Assembly: GCA_902779645.1 (NCBI GenBank)
Contig: CACZCH010000001.1
Coordinates: forward strand, 1 to 64,000
DNA from: an uncultured bacterium
GTDB taxonomy: Bacteria > Cyanobacteriota > Vampirovibrionia > Gastranaerophilales > Gastranaerophilaceae
DNA: 64,000 nucleotides
Direction: 5' to 3'
In this document: piece after piece, positions 7,629 to 16,775 of the stretch
Layout: every line of letters starts with the position of its first letter
How positions within the stretch are numbered: position 1 is the stretch's first letter
Notes under the pieces: model-generated
The model's input: only the letters and a program-made list of their open reading frames with translations
The model's database searches: none
What the model was told of the DNA's origin: nothing
Program-made: the position numbers and the translations under genes

Positions 7629-8501
7629 TCATGTTTCAAATTTTTTTATCATTCCGTTAACAGCAGTCTCTAGTCTATTTATTACACTTGAAAAATCGGA
7701 GCATTTATTTCTGCAATTAGGACAATACTCGTACAATAACATATACAAGCTATCTTTTCCTAACTTCATTTTCCCTTTTTTTATTTGTGTATTTATAAAT
7801 GTAAATATTGAATAGGTTATAAAGTGACCATTCAAAAAATAAAAAAGATTTTTGTCATTAAATAAATTTTCAATATCATCCGTATTAATAATATTTATAT
7901 GATTATTTTCGATAAAATTATCAATTTTGTCAGTATCTGGTAAATAGTTATTCTTAGTAGTAAATTTTGCTATATTGCTATTACTTCCAAGAATGCTTAA
8001 TCCGTCAGGAAATATTTCTGGTTTATCTTCTTTTTTACAATCATAATATAACAATTTCTTAAGTCTTTCACTCAATTCTTTTTGAAAATCCAAACATAAT
8101 TGCCTATATTTATTTTCAGATGTTCGATTTATCTTTTTTATTGTTGCGGCTAAAGAATTATAACAAAACAAATAATTTTCTATGGAATGCCTTATTGTAA
8201 ATACAGCAAACGGATTTTGTTTATAGAGCTCTTTATCATGTATAATTTCATCATATTCGCTATCAATGATTGCAATAAAATCTTGTGAGTCACCATTTTC
8301 TATAAGATGCTTTATTATTTCTTTACACCCTTTTTGTGGAATACAGTTTATACTATATCCATTAGTATTAATACAGGTTGAAATAACTGCATCCCAAAAA
8401 GGGATATCCTCTTCTCCTTCAACTTCAATAGAAATTGTATTAGCTGATTTATCAAATAGTGGTACGCAATTTAAACCTTCAGGAGAATGTTCTAATGTCA
8501 T
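7629..8501 (-). CDS. DUF4435 TOPRIM-like protein, AriB-like (PARIS system)
   Basis: 290 residues. The DUF4435 fold is visible: VEGEEDIPFW (about 27-36) carries the first acidic residues of a TOPRIM centre, and AIIDSEYDEI (about 77-86) the second, followed by RHSIENYLF. In PARIS defence the DUF4435 subunit AriB is the toxic nuclease, held and released by the ATPase AriA. The start codon overlaps the ATPase stop by one base (TAATG), so the two are translated together. A CPNCRNKC metal-binding-like cluster lies near the C-terminus. Confidence 0.75.
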   Translation of the reverse strand: MTLEHSPEGLNCVPLFDKSANTISIEVEGEEDIPFWDAVISTCINTNGYSINCIPQKGCKEIIKHLIENGDSQDFIAIIDSEYDEIIHDKELYKQNPFAVFTIRHSIENYLFCYNSLAATIKKINRTSENKYRQLCLDFQKELSERLKKLLYYDCKKEDKPEIFPDGLSILGSNSNIAKFTTKNNYLPDTDKIDNFIENNHINIINTDDIENLFNDKNLFYFLNGHFITYSIFTFINTQIKKGKMKLGKDSLYMLLYEYCPNCRNKCSDFSSVINRLETAVNGMIKKFET

Positions 8502-9787
8502 TATTTTATTATATTCTCCATATTGATTATTTTATTTTTGTAATATGCCACAATTTCAGGAGAATGAGTAGCAATAATTAATTGAACATTTGGATTTAAT
8601 TGTAAAATACTTTTTACAATTGCTCTTTGCCAACTAATATGTAATGAGAGTTCTGGTTCGTCAATAATATAAATTTGTGGTTCATTTTTTTGCAATAAAG
8701 TTTCTAAAAGTAGAATTAATAATTGCTTTTCGCCTGATGACAATTTAGTAATTTCAATATCTTCATGCTTTTTATTTTCTATTTTTAATCTCCCTGCGAA
8801 TATAGAAACTTTTTTGTTAAAATGGCCTTCTCCTAAAAAATTATTTGCAACTTCAAGAAATTGATATACAGGAGTATTTATCTCTTGTTTTTTCTTATCT
8901 GATTCTTTAGATAATTCTATAGCTGTATCCAAAACATTATATACTGGCATTTGCATTATCTTATCAATTGTAATGCCTTTGTTTCTTTTAACTAAATTTT
9001 TAAATTCTTCATATGAATTTACGAAATCAGCACCTAACGTAAGGTCATTCCTCTTATTAAAACCTAGATTTTTTAATGCGCTGTTTAAATCATTTTTATT
9101 ATAATTGATTTTTAATATATCAGAATTTTTTCTTGAAGGGGCTTTTAGTAATGCTCTAAGAACGTCCATTTTAAATTCTTCAGATATTTTATTTGATTCA
9201 TAATTTAAAGTTTCTCTGTACTCGGCAAAATCAATCAATAGTTTTTTTATCCTTGTATCAATTGGATTAAATTCGGCATCTTCATCATCACTATATTGTC
9301 CGTATTTATAACTTTCTCCTGGATATCTGTTAAATAAATCTTTATCTATTTTCCTATATACAGTTATATTTTTTACAGGATTTATATTAATGGCTTCAAG
9401 TATCTTTTTTCTTGTTTCAATTAAATTTTGTCTAAATGGGCGCATATGAACTCTGTCAGATAACAATGAAAAATTTATTTCAAATTTATTGGCTCCAACC
9501 TTATATATAAAATTAAAACGCCCAATTTTTTCAATTTTAATAGTTTTATGTTTTTTAGTGTTGTAAAAATTTGCAAGGACTATTTTGGCAGATTTAAAAT
9601 TTATTTCATTCATATTATCAATATCAACAGACAAAATATAATTTATAAGATTTAATAATGTTGTTTTCCCTGAACCATTTGTCCCAATAAATAAATTAAT
9701 ATCTTTGTTAGTATTTAAATTTAAATTATATGAACCCCATAAACCAGATATTTCAATAGAATTTAAATAAAAACAATCTCTTGCCAT
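8501..9787 (-). CDS. AAA/ABC-type ATPase, AriA-like (PARIS system)
   Basis: 428 residues of the SMC/OLD-like ABC ATPase class. Walker A is GTNGSGKT (35-42), the ABC signature SSGEK (350-354), Walker B IYIIDEPE (373-379), and the H-loop THSPE (408-412). AriA assembles a scaffold that senses phage anti-restriction proteins and releases AriB. No TOPRIM nuclease domain is fused, unlike OLD proteins, which fits the two-gene PARIS form. AAAGGAG precedes the ATG. The gene starts 28 bases after the third transposition gene, on the same strand and without a terminator. Confidence 0.78.
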   Translation of the reverse strand: MARDCFYLNSIEISGLWGSYNLNLNTNKDINLFIGTNGSGKTTLLNLINYILSVDIDNMNEINFKSAKIVLANFYNTKKHKTIKIEKIGRFNFIYKVGANKFEINFSLLSDRVHMRPFRQNLIETRKKILEAININPVKNITVYRKIDKDLFNRYPGESYKYGQYSDDEDAEFNPIDTRIKKLLIDFAEYRETLNYESNKISEEFKMDVLRALLKAPSRKNSDILKINYNKNDLNSALKNLGFNKRNDLTLGADFVNSYEEFKNLVKRNKGITIDKIMQMPVYNVLDTAIELSKESDKKKQEINTPVYQFLEVANNFLGEGHFNKKVSIFAGRLKIENKKHEDIEITKLSSGEKQLLILLLETLLQKNEPQIYIIDEPELSLHISWQRAIVKSILQLNPNVQLIIATHSPEIVAYYKNKIINMENIIK

Positions 9788-9815
9788 GTTATGCCACTCC
9801 TTTTATTATAATTTA

Positions 9816-10475
9816 TCATGAAAAAATTTTAAATGTTTTAATTAAACCTAACAAACCTAAATAATCCTTCTCATCCCTCCAAATATGTTCTGCCACATGC
9901 TTCGCGAGGTTTTGTTTCATTTGGGAGTGGTTTATTGAACGGCGGAGGCGGGAGTAAAGGACTTTTATCCGTAAAGATTCTTCTTTTGTGTGCGGAAGTT
10001 TCTTGCGTTTTGTCTTTAGCGGTTTATCGACAACAAAAAGTTCGCCACCATACAGGTAAAAATAAACAGGTATGTCGTAAAACCTTCGCATCTTGGCAAT
10101 TTTCGGCTTTTGTTCAAAGTGCGTTTTAAAGGCGTTCAATTGCCGTTCATAAATTATCTGCCGAAAATGTTTATAAAAATTCTGCATTGTCGCATCCCCG
10201 ATATCCAAAAGAAAGCTCGCCTGTTTCGACTTCACTCCGGCACAAAAACACTTCGTTATCATCTCAATTTTTTCCTGCGAATGGAATTTGAAACAAAACG
10301 GCAGGGGTAAATTTCGCTCGGCTTTATATGAATAAATTTCGCCAACTAAATTCAGCTGTCCGTCCTTAACAAGTTCCTGTAAAACATCTTTTACCCCCTC
10401 TCCCATAATCGATTCAACGTCTTCAAGACTGAATGTTTCAAGCCTTTTTGCAAGTTTCAAAATCTTATTTTTCAT
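9816..10475 (-). CDS. Third protein of the Mu/Tn7-like transposition operon
   Basis: Family not recognised. 219 residues, basic, with a small N-terminal winged-helix-like part (ETFSLEDVESIMGEG, about 13-27) and a helical middle with CFCAGVKSKQASFLL, where a helix-turn-helix could lie. It overlaps the ATPase gene by 11 bases, so it belongs to the transposition operon. By position it could be a target-selection factor analogous to TniQ/TnsD, but I see no TniQ motif. GC content is higher than in the flanking cargo. Confidence 0.6.
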   Translation of the reverse strand: MKNKILKLAKRLETFSLEDVESIMGEGVKDVLQELVKDGQLNLVGEIYSYKAERNLPLPFCFKFHSQEKIEMITKCFCAGVKSKQASFLLDIGDATMQNFYKHFRQIIYERQLNAFKTHFEQKPKIAKMRRFYDIPVYFYLYGGELFVVDKPLKTKRKKLPHTKEESLRIKVLYSRLRRSINHSQMKQNLAKHVAEHIWRDEKDYLGLLGLIKTFKIFS

Positions 10476-11154
10476 TTAATATTCCCTCCAAAACCCTCAG
10501 AGTAATCGTTTTCAAATTGTTCATCTCGGCAACGTTTTCGACTTTATTTAAAAATTTTACAATCTGCCTAAACTGATTAAATTTCGCACTAACAAGCTCA
10601 AGCGCATCAGGTTCAAACTCGACTTCAGAAATCTCTGTCACGATTTTTGCCACATCTTCTTTATTAAAAGTTTCAAACTTCAATATCCCTAAAAGCCTGT
10701 CATAAATATGTTTATGACGTTTGAGTTTTGCCTCCGCAAGACTCATCCCGACAAGCACAACGGGAATCCCGATTTTGTCGTGCAAATCGCGCACAATCTC
10801 AATCGCAGACGAGTTATTCAAAAGAAAATCAACCTCATCCACGACCAAAACCTTTGGCCGCTCGCACAGTTTATCCTCAATCTGCTTGAATAAAAGCGAG
10901 GTCAGGTACATCGGCACATCATCAAGTTCTTCGACAATCTCGGTCAAAAGCCAACGTGCAGACATTTTGTGGTTACATCGCACATAAATCGCATCGTTAT
11001 TTGTAACCCACCACATAATTGTCTGCGATTTACCGAGTCCAAAATCGCCATACACAAGTGCCATCTTGGGCAGATTCGCCGGTGCGTTTTTGAGCGTATC
11101 CATCAAATCTACAAATCGTTTCACATTATGCGTTACAACAAATTTACGTTTCAT
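10465..11154 (-). CDS. MuB/TnsC-like AAA ATPase
   Basis: 229 residues from the ATG at 11154, chosen because it overlaps the transposase stop by 11 bases; an upstream in-frame start at 11214 would overlap much further. Walker A is GDFGLGKS (36-43) and Walker B VLVVDEVDF (about 102-110), with a C-terminal AAA lid. MuB/TnsC-type ATPases bind target DNA as filaments, recruit the transposase and protect against self-insertion. The gene sits between transposase and the 219-residue protein. Confidence 0.82.
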   Translation of the reverse strand: MKRKFVVTHNVKRFVDLMDTLKNAPANLPKMALVYGDFGLGKSQTIMWWVTNNDAIYVRCNHKMSARWLLTEIVEELDDVPMYLTSLLFKQIEDKLCERPKVLVVDEVDFLLNNSSAIEIVRDLHDKIGIPVVLVGMSLAEAKLKRHKHIYDRLLGILKFETFNKEDVAKIVTEISEVEFEPDALELVSAKFNQFRQIVKFLNKVENVAEMNNLKTITLRVLEGILNEK

Positions 11155-13111
11155 ATAGACCTCGATATTCCTCACTTTGCTTATATTCCGCAAGCCACGC
11201 CCTGTCATCTTCACAGGTGCAGCCGTTTTTCATCAGCCATTCAAACTTTTCATACTTATTCAAAAACACAGGTGCATTCATCTGAACTTCTCTTGGCGTC
11301 TGCTTTTTCGTTTTCACCGGTTTAACTTCGATTACATCTTGAACATCTTCTTCAATATTTTGCTCAATAAATTTTAAATCTACATTCGGCAAGAATTTCT
11401 GCAACTCTTTAATCGTCTTATTCTTAAGCCGTTTTTGTTTTTGAATTTTCTGTTTCAAATCCTCAACATCTTTGATATCGCCGAGATGATAAGCCATCGG
11501 ATGAACTTTGGTTACGCGTTTTGCGGTACACAAAAATTGATTTTTGACCGTGTAAACTTTAATCTCGGATAAATCAAAAAGCGAATAGCGAATCATCACC
11601 TGAGTTTTAAGCCCATACAATTTATCCGAATAATAAAAAGTCCCGAGGAACCTAATACCGTTTTGATAAATCGTCTTGACGTCAGCCGTCATCATCAAAT
11701 CGTCAAGCTGTGCCGTATCAATTTTGATTTTCGTTCGGTTTTCAAAAACTTCTGCTATTGTACGATTTTTATCATTAGGGCAAGGTTGAGTGTTCTTAAA
11801 CTCAAGCCATTTATCAACAAGCATTTTGACTTCATCAATCGTCGGGTAATAATTTGGCTTGAAATACTGCTTATGAAACTTCTCGTTGCGTTTAAAGTGT
11901 GCGGGTTTATTTTCAATACTTGAACCTGAATAAGTTGGCAAAAGCTTTTCAAAACTCTCCTGAAACTCTTTGAAAAATCGCTCAATGACTTTGGCTCTCG
12001 CGTTATATGGTCGAGCAAAAACCGTCTTAATCCCGAGCCGAGCATAAATCCCCTCAAATCCTGTTTCTTTAAAGTCCGTATTCACAAAATACTTTGCCTT
12101 AAACGCTCTCCCGTTATCCTGATATACGATTTTCGGGATATTTTGTAAATTGATTATCGCGTTACGAAGAGCTGACGCGATGCTTTGAGTATTTTCTTCA
12201 AGCATAATTTCGTATCCGACAAGTGCCGTCGATTTCCAATCCAAAAAGCCGATTAAAGTCGCCCGTGTGGGTTTGCCGGTAAACGGATTTTGCACTAAAA
12301 ATGATAGTTTATGTCCGTCTGCCACAAGCACATCACCGACATCAAGTTTTGAAATGTCACGCAAAATATATGGTTCAACGTTGTCCTTTAAGGCTTTTTC
12401 GCCATCCCGTGCCAACGTCCAAATGTCATAATGGTTATCACGAAACCAATTAGCATAGCGGCGAAATGTCACATCCTGAACATTTATCTGCCCCTCTTTT
12501 GACAAAATGTGCTTGGTTATTGAAATTGCTTTTCCGACACAAAACTTGTTCGGGTGCAGCAAAATTTTCAAAAACACCTGTTTTTCATAATCTGTTAAAG
12601 ACGTGCGAAATTCGGTCGCATACTCATATTTTGGCAGCAATAAATGATAATCCGTCGTATTTCCGAGCTTGCGTTTCCACCGCTCAACCGAGCCGATTGA
12701 AGTTTTACCAAGCACCTTAAAAATATGCGGATACAACATGCCTGTATTGTAGCTTTCAATAAACTCAATCCCGGCACGGGTTTTACCCTCAGGGTGATGT
12801 TTTCTGTATTTTTGCCACTCGCGAAGCAAATCCAAACGCGCCAAAGCGATTTCATTAACCTTTGTTGGAAGATTTTTGACAGGTAAAATAGGTATCAAAG
12901 CCGTTGATTCAGGCGTTATTTGTGTCTTTTGTTCAAAATATTTTTCCTGTAAATCTAGCTCAATACTTGATAACAGGATTTCAAAACTTTTTCCGCCTCT
13001 GACAATTATTTCGCGGGTGACATATTTATCACGCGACATCCGAATCGCCCGAGCGCTCACGCCTTTAAGGTCTGCTAATTCTTGAATTGATATGTATTTA
13101 TCTTTGTTCAT
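11144..13111 (-). CDS. Mu/TnsB-like DDE transposase
   Basis: 655 residues from the ATG at 13111; a longer frame from 13195 would run through the presumed end sites. An N-terminal helix-turn-helix (SIQELADLKGVSARAIR, about 8-24) is followed by the rve/RNase H catalytic core with Asp265 (VADG), Asp332 (YQDNG) and Glu377 (KVIERFF). That is a D-67-D-45-E spacing, very close to MuA. A Mu-transposase C-terminal beta-barrel follows (about 470-520) and a charged tail. It catalyses strand transfer together with the AAA protein. Distinctly higher GC than neighbours. Confidence 0.87.
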   Translation of the reverse strand: MNKDKYISIQELADLKGVSARAIRMSRDKYVTREIIVRGGKSFEILLSSIELDLQEKYFEQKTQITPESTALIPILPVKNLPTKVNEIALARLDLLREWQKYRKHHPEGKTRAGIEFIESYNTGMLYPHIFKVLGKTSIGSVERWKRKLGNTTDYHLLLPKYEYATEFRTSLTDYEKQVFLKILLHPNKFCVGKAISITKHILSKEGQINVQDVTFRRYANWFRDNHYDIWTLARDGEKALKDNVEPYILRDISKLDVGDVLVADGHKLSFLVQNPFTGKPTRATLIGFLDWKSTALVGYEIMLEENTQSIASALRNAIINLQNIPKIVYQDNGRAFKAKYFVNTDFKETGFEGIYARLGIKTVFARPYNARAKVIERFFKEFQESFEKLLPTYSGSSIENKPAHFKRNEKFHKQYFKPNYYPTIDEVKMLVDKWLEFKNTQPCPNDKNRTIAEVFENRTKIKIDTAQLDDLMMTADVKTIYQNGIRFLGTFYYSDKLYGLKTQVMIRYSLFDLSEIKVYTVKNQFLCTAKRVTKVHPMAYHLGDIKDVEDLKQKIQKQKRLKNKTIKELQKFLPNVDLKFIEQNIEEDVQDVIEVKPVKTKKQTPREVQMNAPVFLNKYEKFEWLMKNGCTCEDDRAWLAEYKQSEEYRGLYET

Positions 13112-13131
13112 CGTACCCACATCTATCACTC

Positions 13132-13191
13132 TTCCGACCTCAAATTGGAACTGTTTCCGACTAATATTTACCCCTTTTGTATCATTCCGAC
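13132..13191. repeat. Transposase-side end with three TTCCGAC sites
   Basis: TTCCGAC occurs at 13132-13138, 13155-13161 and 13185-13191, all in one orientation, just upstream of the transposase. The inverse GTCGGAA is present in the two far-end repeats (4778-4784, 7562-7568). Repeated sites in inverted orientation at the two ends are how MuA/TnsB-type transposases recognise their element. Confidence 0.6.
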
Positions 13192-13242
13192 ACAAAAATT
13201 TAAGGACTTGATGTTTCTCCGAAACAGAGTTATTGTGAGAAA

Positions 13243-13281
13243 GCCGTAAACGAGAAAAACTTGTTTTTACTCACTTACGGC
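13243..13281. promoter_or_regulatory. Long hairpin between transposase and XRE gene
   Basis: Outer arms GCCGTAA (13243-13249) and TTACGGC (13275-13281) enclose a second stem GAGAAAAAC / GTTTTTACTC with one bulge. It lies at the element boundary in the divergent promoter region. It may be a regulator-binding site or the terminal hairpin of an element; the role is not established. Confidence 0.4.
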
Positions 13282-13341
13282 GCCGAACAAAAGCCTGCGG
13301 GCACGCTTAGATGTGTTTCCCCAGAGTATTTCGGAGGTGTT

Positions 13342-13608
13342 ATGAAGAAAAAAGAGCTACAAAGCATTGATTATATTAAACAACGTGCCGATGAAAATTT
13401 GGCAAAAACAAAAAGCGTGTTTTTATATAGGCGGGAACTTGCGATACGGTTTGCTTTGCGGCAAAAAGAATTTACGCAAAAGAAGCTTGCCAAACGGCTC
13501 AAAATGACAGAAAGCTATATTTCAAAACTCATTACAGGCGAAAGATACAGCAAGGATTTTGAGTTTTTCGTAAGATACAACTTGGGGGTAGACTATTTTG
13601 GGATATAG
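13342..13608 (+). CDS. XRE-family transcriptional regulator
   Basis: 88 residues from the ATG at 13342, preceded at the correct distance by GGAGGT; the in-frame extension back to 13261 runs through a hairpin and has no ribosome site. The helix-turn-helix is KEFTQKKLAKRLKMTESYISKLITG (about 38-62), a lambda-Cro type. It is followed after 8 bases by the recombinase gene and probably controls that two-gene operon and possibly the divergent transposase. Confidence 0.8.
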   Translation: MKKKELQSIDYIKQRADENLAKTKSVFLYRRELAIRFALRQKEFTQKKLAKRLKMTESYISKLITGERYSKDFEFFVRYNLGVDYFGI

Positions 13609-13616
13609 GAGGAAGT

Positions 13617-14156
13617 ATGAATATTGTCCAACCGATAAGGAATAGAGAGGATATTGAAAAAATGAAGGCGGTGTTGAAACGCAAAAAGCGTGACCTTGTG
13701 CTTTTTATTTTCGGGATTAATTGCGGACTCAGGATTTCGGATATTTTGAAACTTGATGTAGGAGATGTTAAAGGCAGAGATTTTGTCGAAATCAAAGAGA
13801 AAAAGACGAAGAAAAATAAACGTTTCCCATTAAACCCGGAACTAAAAGTTGTGCTTGAAGATTTTGTAAAAGACCGCCCGGAAGACGAGCCGTTATTTAT
13901 TACACAACAAGGCAACAGGCTTGACCGAAACCAGGCTTACAGAATTATAAGCAGAGCTGCAAAACTTCTGAATATTCCCGACAGAATCGGAACACACTCG
14001 CTACGGAAAACGTTCGGTTATCACCACTACAAGCAATTTGATAACATTGAACTTTTGCAGAAGATTTTTAACCATTCATATTCAGCTATCACCCTCCGCT
14101 ACATCGGCATCGAACAGGATATTATTGATGAAAGTTATATGAATTTTTATTTGTAA
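13617..14156 (+). CDS. Tyrosine recombinase (short integrase)
   Basis: 179 residues: the catalytic domain alone, without the usual N-terminal SAM-like core-binding domain. Catalytic residues appear complete: Arg39 (GLRISD), a lysine in the beta-hairpin near 63, His127 and Arg130 (HSLR), His153 (FNHS) and Tyr162 (RYIGI). The enzyme would cut and rejoin DNA at an attachment site. GGAGGAAG precedes the ATG. It may mobilise the block to its right or the whole tRNA-Asn island; the att pair it would use is not identified. Confidence 0.85.
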   Translation: MNIVQPIRNREDIEKMKAVLKRKKRDLVLFIFGINCGLRISDILKLDVGDVKGRDFVEIKEKKTKKNKRFPLNPELKVVLEDFVKDRPEDEPLFITQQGNRLDRNQAYRIISRAAKLLNIPDRIGTHSLRKTFGYHHYKQFDNIELLQKIFNHSYSAITLRYIGIEQDIIDESYMNFYL

Positions 14157-14224
14157 AATCTGTTTCATATTTTACAAATTGTTATGTAAATGTTATTATG
14201 AACCTATCTTGGAGGATTTTTGGC

Positions 14225-15268
14225 ATGGCGGGATTTGGAATATGGTGCGAAGGAGATAAGTTAGTTAGTGGTACTCTATCTCCTTATGATATTCATTTTA
14301 ATCTTTGGCTTGATTATTGCAATAAAAAATCTGTACCAATGCTTGATATTGGTATAAAAATCAATTATGTTGAAACTTTACATCAAATATGTATTTATTT
14401 ACCCTATTTAATTAGTGTTAATGATATTAAAGATTTAGGAAAAATTATAGTATCTGATAAAAAAATCTTGGATTCTGTTTTTAATGAATCATATACATAT
14501 CAAGAATTACATGAATCAAAAAATTATTTAGTTAAAGATAAATCAGAAAAAGAACAATTTATTGTTTACGCACTCGATCCTAATGAAAAATCTGATATTT
14601 TGGTTGAACATTGTCTTAAGGGTACTGTTGTTGCCATAAATCTTCAAAATAGAGGTTTTGTAAATAATAGGAACTACTATTTTAGGTTAAGATTTACAGG
14701 AGAATGGTTAAATAAAATAATTGAACGGAAATCTAAAAATTTACTATTTGATAGTGTTTCAACAGAAAATACATTTATTGATTTTAGGTTAAATAATTGG
14801 AGAAGTTTTGATAATCCTTCTTTGGTTCAAAGATTACAACAAAAGTCTATCCCTCAATATTGTATTAGTAAAGTAAACTTCTTTTTAATGACTAATGGTG
14901 AAATTGATGTATATTCACTAAATCCTAAAAGTGAGCGAAAATTAGAAAATGATATATGGAAGGATTATATAGGTAAAAAGATTGATAATGTCATAATCGC
15001 AACACAATGGCAAGAAAAGAAGAAAGAGGGAGATAATAGTTGTATTGAGTCATTTAATGTCTATGCTCGTTTTAGGAAACAATGGTGCACTATTAGCCAA
15101 ATTCTTAAATATATAATGATTTTTTCTGTTATAAATGTGCTATATTCGTTACTGTATAACTTATTATTTTCAGATTCTAATATAATTATGCACTATATGA
15201 GAATTTTATTTTTTATTGTTATTGCTGGGGTTTACTTTATTTCCTTAAAAATTAAAGGAGATTGCTAA
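14225..15268 (+). CDS. Hypothetical protein with two C-terminal membrane helices
   Basis: Not recognised. 347 residues from the ATG at 14225 (GGAGG 9 bases upstream; an ATG at 14198 lies before that site). The first 285 residues are soluble and Asn/Lys-rich. The end holds two transmembrane helices (about 292-314 and 322-341). A soluble sensor-like part joined to a paired-helix membrane module is a common layout for membrane-damaging effectors of phage defence. The gene is 4 bases upstream of the PIN-GNAT gene and probably co-transcribed. Confidence 0.7.
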   Translation: MAGFGIWCEGDKLVSGTLSPYDIHFNLWLDYCNKKSVPMLDIGIKINYVETLHQICIYLPYLISVNDIKDLGKIIVSDKKILDSVFNESYTYQELHESKNYLVKDKSEKEQFIVYALDPNEKSDILVEHCLKGTVVAINLQNRGFVNNRNYYFRLRFTGEWLNKIIERKSKNLLFDSVSTENTFIDFRLNNWRSFDNPSLVQRLQQKSIPQYCISKVNFFLMTNGEIDVYSLNPKSERKLENDIWKDYIGKKIDNVIIATQWQEKKKEGDNSCIESFNVYARFRKQWCTISQILKYIMIFSVINVLYSLLYNLLFSDSNIIMHYMRILFFIVIAGVYFISLKIKGDC

Positions 15269-15272
15269 TCCA

Positions 15273-16775
15273 ATGAGAATATTGTTAGATACAAATATTT
15301 TAATCCAGAGGGAAAATAATCATATAATACCAGAAAACCTTGCTGAACTCATGAGATTGCTTAACGGTCTTGAAAATTGTTCTTTACATATTCATCCTTT
15401 AACAAAGCAAGAAATAATGAAAGATGGATATGATGAGAGAAAAAATGTTAATCTATCAAAATCAAATGCTTATTCTGTGTTAGAAAAAGTACCGAATTAT
15501 TTAGATGACGATAATTTCAAAAAATTATTACCAGAACCAAAATCAGAAAATGACATAGTAGATAATCAATTAATATATTGCATTGCTCGAAATATTTGTG
15601 ATTACCTTATAACACAAGACCAAGGTCTATTAAACAAGGCAAGTACTTTAGAAATTGAAAATGTCATAAACATAAATGAAGCAATAAATATTTTTAAGAA
15701 ATTTTATACTAATGTTGATATTCCTTTAGGGAACAATTTTGAAATAAAAAAAGTATTTGAATTGAATTATAACGATAAAATTTTTGATTCTTTAAAAAAT
15801 GCTTATATGGGGTTTGATAAATGGTGGAATAGCATACAAAACAGGGATACTTATGTATATTTTAATACCAATAATGATATAAATGCAATTTTAATTCCCA
15901 AGATTGAGCGTAATGAAATAATTTCTGAAAATCCGCTAATAAAGAAGGACAAAATACTAAAAATTTGTACTTTTAAGGTTGCGGAACATGCAAGAGGATT
16001 AAAACTTGGCGAAAAACTGATAAATCTTGCTATTAAATTTGCAGAAAGTAATGATTTAAGTGAAATCTATTTAAGTCATTACATTGAAGAAAATGACTAT
16101 TTAGTAAATTTAATAGAGCAGTTTGGATTTAAACATATAGGGAACAAAGGTGATAATGAAGCCATTTTTATCAAAAGTATTTATACTAATGAGAGCGTAA
16201 TAATAAATTCAAATGTTGACGCTTTAAATTTCGATAAAACATTTTATCCGGCATTTTATGATGGTAATCTCGTAAGAAAACATTTGGTTCCTATTCTACC
16301 CACATTTCATAAAAAACTATTCCCTGATAGTCATGCCGAAGTGCATCAATTAGAACTAAACCTATTTGAAAATAGTGAAGGTAATTGTATAAAAAAAGCA
16401 TATGTATGTAGGGCAAATACCACTAAAATAAACAAAGGTGATATTTTATTGTTTTATCAATCTAAAAAAAGAATGGCTTTAACTACTATAGGTACGGTTT
16501 TAAGTGTATATCCGAAAATGACTGATCCAGAAGAAGTTTTTAAATTAATCTCAAAAAGAACAGTATTTACTTTTGAAGAAATCACGAAATGGTGTCGAAA
16601 AGAACTTTTGGTAATATTATTCAATGAAAATTTTCATTTAAAACAAGAAATAAAGTTACCCGAATTATCAAAGTTTAATATCGAAGGTAATATATATTCT
16701 ATTAGAGAAATACAAGATGAACAGTATAGAAAAATAATAAAAGGGAACATAGATGAGCGTTTTACTATCCATTAA
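15273..16775 (+). CDS. PIN-GNAT-PUA-like three-domain fusion
   Basis: 500 residues. Domain 1 is a PIN ribonuclease (1-125) with LLDTNILI and Asp6, an acidic residue in TKQEIMKDG, and the pair in ENDIVDNQLIYC / LITQDQGLL. Domain 2 is a GNAT acyltransferase (about 165-305) with a degenerate acetyl-CoA loop ARGLKLGEKL. Domain 3 (about 320-500) contains INKGDILLFYQSKK, resembling EVE/ASCH-type PUA folds. PIN domains cut RNA, GNATs acylate, and PUA-like domains bind modified bases or RNA. The next gene, an ASCH protein, overlaps by 23 bases. Confidence 0.75.
   Translation: MRILLDTNILIQRENNHIIPENLAELMRLLNGLENCSLHIHPLTKQEIMKDGYDERKNVNLSKSNAYSVLEKVPNYLDDDNFKKLLPEPKSENDIVDNQLIYCIARNICDYLITQDQGLLNKASTLEIENVININEAINIFKKFYTNVDIPLGNNFEIKKVFELNYNDKIFDSLKNAYMGFDKWWNSIQNRDTYVYFNTNNDINAILIPKIERNEIISENPLIKKDKILKICTFKVAEHARGLKLGEKLINLAIKFAESNDLSEIYLSHYIEENDYLVNLIEQFGFKHIGNKGDNEAIFIKSIYTNESVIINSNVDALNFDKTFYPAFYDGNLVRKHLVPILPTFHKKLFPDSHAEVHQLELNLFENSEGNCIKKAYVCRANTTKINKGDILLFYQSKKRMALTTIGTVLSVYPKMTDPEEVFKLISKRTVFTFEEITKWCRKELLVILFNENFHLKQEIKLPELSKFNIEGNIYSIREIQDEQYRKIIKGNIDERFTIH

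Noticed and set aside
7609-7815. A plus-strand frame of 68 codons
   Set aside because: Antisense to the DUF4435 gene, hydrophobic only because that gene's complement is T-rich.
10969-11325. Plus-strand frames opposite the transposase and ATPase genes
   Set aside because: The GC-rich transposition genes create several long shadows; none has coding features.
13243-13340. A fourth copy of module 1
   Set aside because: It shares GCCGAACAAAA and GGGCACG with the repeats, but the order and hairpins are too different to claim homology.
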